A DNA stretch of 6,470 bases. Origin: CAZDGV01 sp964505195 (GTDB taxonomy: Bacteria; Bacteroidota; Bacteroidia; Chitinophagales; Chitinophagaceae). Positions within the stretch are counted from its first letter, which is position 1; each line of letters begins with the position of its first letter. Position numbers and translations under genes: made by a program. Shown piece by piece: positions 4,658 through 6,470 of the stretch. Where the stretch lies: positions 1 to 6,470 of the forward strand of contig CAZDGV010000054.1 of the NCBI GenBank assembly GCA_964505195.1, given 5' to 3'. A model generated the notes under the pieces. It had not been told where the DNA came from. It worked only from the letters and a program-made list of their open reading frames with translations, and did no database searches.

Positions 4658-5662
4658 ATGGCCATTTTAAATTTCGTAAAACCAGACAAAATTGTGCTGC
4701 AGAAAGCAACTGACTTTGAAGCACAGTTTGAATTCCGTCCTTTAGAGCCAGGCTTTGGCGTAACCATCGGCAATGCATTGCGCCGTGTACTCCTCAGCTC
4801 GCTTGAAGGATATGCCATCACCGGTATCAAAATTGAAGGCGCCGATCATGAGTTCTCCACTCTGAAAGGCATTTCAGAAGATGTGGTGGAAATCATCCTC
4901 AACCTGAAGCAAGTTCGCTTTAAGAAAAAAGTAGAGCATGAAGTAAGTGCTGAGAAAATCAATCTTAGCCTGAAAAACAAAACGCAGTTTACCGCTGCGC
5001 AAATCGGTGAAGCAACACAGAGCTTCGAGGTGATGAACCCCGAGCAGCTCATTTGCACCATGGATACTTCTGCTAAGCTTGATATTGAAATTCACATTTC
5101 AAAAGGCCGCGGATATGTTCCTGCCGATGAAAACAAACCCAAAGAAGCACCCTTCGGATTTATTCCTACCGATGCGATTTTCACGCCCATCAAAAACGTG
5201 AAATACAGCATCGAGAATACCCGTGTGGAGCAGCGTACCGATTTCGAAAAGCTGATCATGGAAGTTTCTACCGATGGTACCATTCACCCAGAAGATGCGG
5301 TGAAGCAGGCCAGCCGTATCCTGATTCAGCACCTGATGATCATCACCGATGAAAACATCACCTTCGATAATAAAGAAGAGAAGAAAGAAGATGTGGTAGA
5401 TGAGCAAGTGCTTCAGCTGCGTAAGATTCTGAAAACACCGCTGGAAGATCTAGATCTTTCTGTGCGTGCATTCAACTGCCTCAAAGCTGCAAAAATCAAT
5501 TCGCTGAGCGAGCTGGTACAGTACGAGCAGGAAGACCTGATGAAGTTCCGCAACTTCGGACAGAAATCACTCTCTGAAATAGAGCAGGTGCTGGGCGAAA
5601 GAGGACTTCATTTTGGAATGGATCTTGCCAAGATGGGCATCGATCCTAATACAGATATTTAA
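4658..5662 (+). CDS. rpoA: DNA-directed RNA polymerase alpha subunit
   Basis: This 334-residue subunit dimerises to nucleate the polymerase core and contacts upstream DNA and activators. The N-terminal domain (about 1-235) has the hallmark GFGVTIGNALRRVLLSSLEG (32-51) and the late HPEDAVKQASRIL (210-222). An acidic/basic linker (238-248, KEEKKEDVVDE) joins it to the C-terminal domain (about 255-320). That domain keeps the DNA-binding pattern DLDLSVRAFNCLKAAKI, where Arg270 matches E. coli Arg265 (UP-element contact), and NFGQKSLSEIEQVLGERGL (299-317). No part is missing. It follows rpsD by 82 nt, with an A-rich leader and no Shine-Dalgarno sequence, and rplQ follows by 56 nt. Confidence 0.98.
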   Translation: MAILNFVKPDKIVLQKATDFEAQFEFRPLEPGFGVTIGNALRRVLLSSLEGYAITGIKIEGADHEFSTLKGISEDVVEIILNLKQVRFKKKVEHEVSAEKINLSLKNKTQFTAAQIGEATQSFEVMNPEQLICTMDTSAKLDIEIHISKGRGYVPADENKPKEAPFGFIPTDAIFTPIKNVKYSIENTRVEQRTDFEKLIMEVSTDGTIHPEDAVKQASRILIQHLMIITDENITFDNKEEKKEDVVDEQVLQLRKILKTPLEDLDLSVRAFNCLKAAKINSLSELVQYEQEDLMKFRNFGQKSLSEIEQVLGERGLHFGMDLAKMGIDPNTDI

Positions 5663-5677
5663 TTATTTTAAAACAGC

Positions 5678-5702
5678 ACCAGAATTCCTGACACGGTCTG
5701 GT
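5678..5702 (+). other. Weak inverted repeat in the rpoA-rplQ gap
   Basis: ACCAGA (5678-5683) and TCTGGT (5697-5702) can pair over 6 bp with a 13-nt loop, ending 16 nt before the rplQ start. The stretch ACGGTCTGG ... TTAAAA (5693-5709) loosely resembles blocks before rpsD and rpsK. Support is slight. Confidence 0.25.
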
Positions 5703-5718
5703 CTTAAAACAAATCGTC

Positions 5719-6279
5719 ATGCGTCACGGAGACAAAATCAACAACCTCAGCCGTACGGCTTCGCACCGCAAAGCCATGTTAACCAATATGGCTAACGAGC
5801 TGATCACGCACAAGCGCATCGTTACTACTTTGGCTAAAGCCAAGGCGCTGCGTACATGGATTGAACCCATTCTTACCAAATCAAAAAGCAATACCACGCA
5901 TTCACGCCGTATTGTTTTCAGCTACCTGCAAAACAAAGAAGTAGTGCATGAGCTGTTCAGTACCGTTGCGGAAAAAATTGCTGCCCGTCCCGGTGGCTAT
6001 ACCCGCATCATCAAGCTGGGTATCCGCGTGGGTGATAATGCCGAAAAAGCAATGATTGAACTGGTTGATTTCAACGAAATTTATGGCAAGGGCAAGGGTG
6101 AAGCTGCAGCTTCAGCTAAGAAAACCCGTCGTGCCGGTAGCCGTAAAAAAGCAGTGGAAGCAGTCGCTCCCGCAGCGGTGGTGGCTGAAGCAGCTGAACC
6201 TGCAGCAGCGGAAGCAGCGCCCGAAGCGGCACCTGCCACCGAAGAAGCAACCGATACCGAAAACAAAGCCGCTGAATAA
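5719..6279 (+). CDS. rplQ: 50S ribosomal protein bL17 with Ala/Glu-rich C-terminal extension
   Basis: This is a large-subunit protein near the exit-tunnel opening. The core (1 to about 121) is clearly bL17: MRHGDKINNLSRTASHRKAM, NMANELITHKRIVTTLAKAKALR (23-45), and the end RPGGYTRIIKLGIRVGDNAEKAMIELVDFNE (90-120). E. coli bL17 has 127 residues; this one has 186. The extra tail has two parts: a basic stretch (about 122-144, rich in Lys and Arg) and an Ala/Glu/Pro stretch (145-186) that is probably disordered and acidic. Such tails are, as I recall, common in Bacteroidota bL17. It is the last gene of the cluster, closed by a strong terminator. Confidence 0.96.
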   Translation: MRHGDKINNLSRTASHRKAMLTNMANELITHKRIVTTLAKAKALRTWIEPILTKSKSNTTHSRRIVFSYLQNKEVVHELFSTVAEKIAARPGGYTRIIKLGIRVGDNAEKAMIELVDFNEIYGKGKGEAAASAKKTRRAGSRKKAVEAVAPAAVVAEAAEPAAAEAAPEAAPATEEATDTENKAAE

Positions 6280-6310
6280 TGTCGGCGTCATGTTGAAAAG
6301 TTTATCTTCC

Positions 6311-6345
6311 GAGGCGAAACTATTTGGTTTCGCCTCTTTTATTTT
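6311..6345 (+). terminator. Intrinsic terminator of the infA-rplQ cluster
   Basis: GAGGCGAAAC (6311-6320) and GTTTCGCCTC (6327-6336) form a perfect 10-bp stem around a TATTTG loop, followed by TTTTATTTT (6337-6345). It begins 31 nt after the rplQ stop and ends just 9 nt before the carA start codon. Confidence 0.92.
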
Positions 6346-6354
6346 GCAAACATT

Positions 6355-6470
6355 ATGAACCCTGCAGCCCACAAACCCACCGGCGATCAAAAGGCCATAC
6401 TCATGCTGGCCGATGGACATGTTTTTCATGGTAAGGCATTTGGAAAAATCGGCACTGCCACCGGCGAAAT
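6355..6470 (+). CDS. carA: Carbamoyl-phosphate synthase small (glutaminase) subunit, N-terminal fragment
   Basis: This subunit removes ammonia from glutamine for carbamoyl phosphate synthesis, feeding arginine and pyrimidine pathways. Only 38 codons are in the window. After a variable start (MNPAAHKPTGDQ) the conserved opening appears: KAILMLADGHVFHGKAFGKIGTATGE (13-38), matching the A-x-L-x-L-x-D-G-x-x-F-x-G pattern of CarA. The catalytic Cys-His-Glu part lies beyond the edge. carA following rplQ is an arrangement I recall from other Bacteroidota. The ATG lies 9 nt after the terminator T-run; TTATTTTG at 6339-6346 is one mismatch from a -7 box but has no well-spaced -33 element, so its promoter is unclear. 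Confidence 0.88.
   Translation, partial: MNPAAHKPTGDQKAILMLADGHVFHGKAFGKIGTATGE

Noticed and set aside
6081..6266. Ala/Ser-rich ORF antisense to the rplQ tail
   Set aside because: It is the complement of the repetitive Ala/Glu codons of the bL17 tail and low in complexity, so not a gene.
6323..6346. Promoter for carA made of TTTG 6323-6326 and TTATTTTG 6339-6346
   Set aside because: The spacing is only 12 bp, the -7 box has a mismatch, and both parts lie in the terminator hairpin and its T-run.
1..6470. CRISPR array, tRNA, rRNA, insertion sequence or phage genes
   Set aside because: No spaced repeats, tRNA cloverleaf, transposase or phage protein was seen. The coding content is housekeeping, so no new defence or mobile system is claimed.

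Overview
The window looks like chromosomal DNA from a member of the Bacteroidota, plausibly a Chitinophagaceae or Sphingobacteriales relative. Four things point there: a clear TTTG / TAnnTTTG promoter before infA; A-rich upstream regions with no Shine-Dalgarno sequence before nearly every start codon; a 38-residue bL36 of the Bacteroidota kind with its zinc ligands mostly gone; and a small 'HQLQN' protein of a type I associate with this phylum. The genus is not resolvable by eye.

Layout. Positions 1-440 (minus strand) hold most of a YfcE/MJ0936-type metallophosphoesterase, cut by the window edge. Positions 441-733 are a divergent intergenic region; it ends in eleven imperfect 7-bp tandem units (649-725) that stop 8 bp short of the next start codon. 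That gene (734-1891, +) is homogentisate 1,2-dioxygenase (hmgA), a tyrosine/phenylalanine catabolic enzyme. A small conserved protein of unknown function follows (1961-2368). A terminator hairpin then overlaps the promoter of the translation cluster infA-rpmJ-rpsM-rpsK-rpsD-rpoA-rplQ (2482-6279). A strong terminator closes that cluster, and the first codons of carA (6355 to the edge) follow.

How the genes work together. The cluster is the distal end of the S10-spc-alpha superoperon: initiation factor IF-1, ribosomal proteins bL36, uS13, uS11, uS4 and bL17, and the RNA polymerase alpha subunit. Here it is cut off from secY and the spc genes and has its own promoter. The flanking genes have unrelated roles (phosphodiesterase, aromatic amino acid breakdown, carbamoyl phosphate synthesis).

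Most interesting part. The gene content is ordinary, but the cluster's intergenic RNA is not. A textbook intrinsic terminator sits directly after rpsM, inside the operon. The 141-nt rpsM-rpsK gap and the 138-nt rpsK-rpsD gap each contain two interleaved inverted repeats, which could form an H-type pseudoknot or a pair of alternative hairpins. The two gaps also share short sequence blocks just before the start codons (AACGGA, CCGG, TAAAAAGnGTA). The structure before rpsD lies where a uS4 feedback site could be. A 16-bp exact repeat links the rpsK-rpsD gap to the hmgA upstream region. These structures were read by eye, with no folding software and no comparison with relatives.
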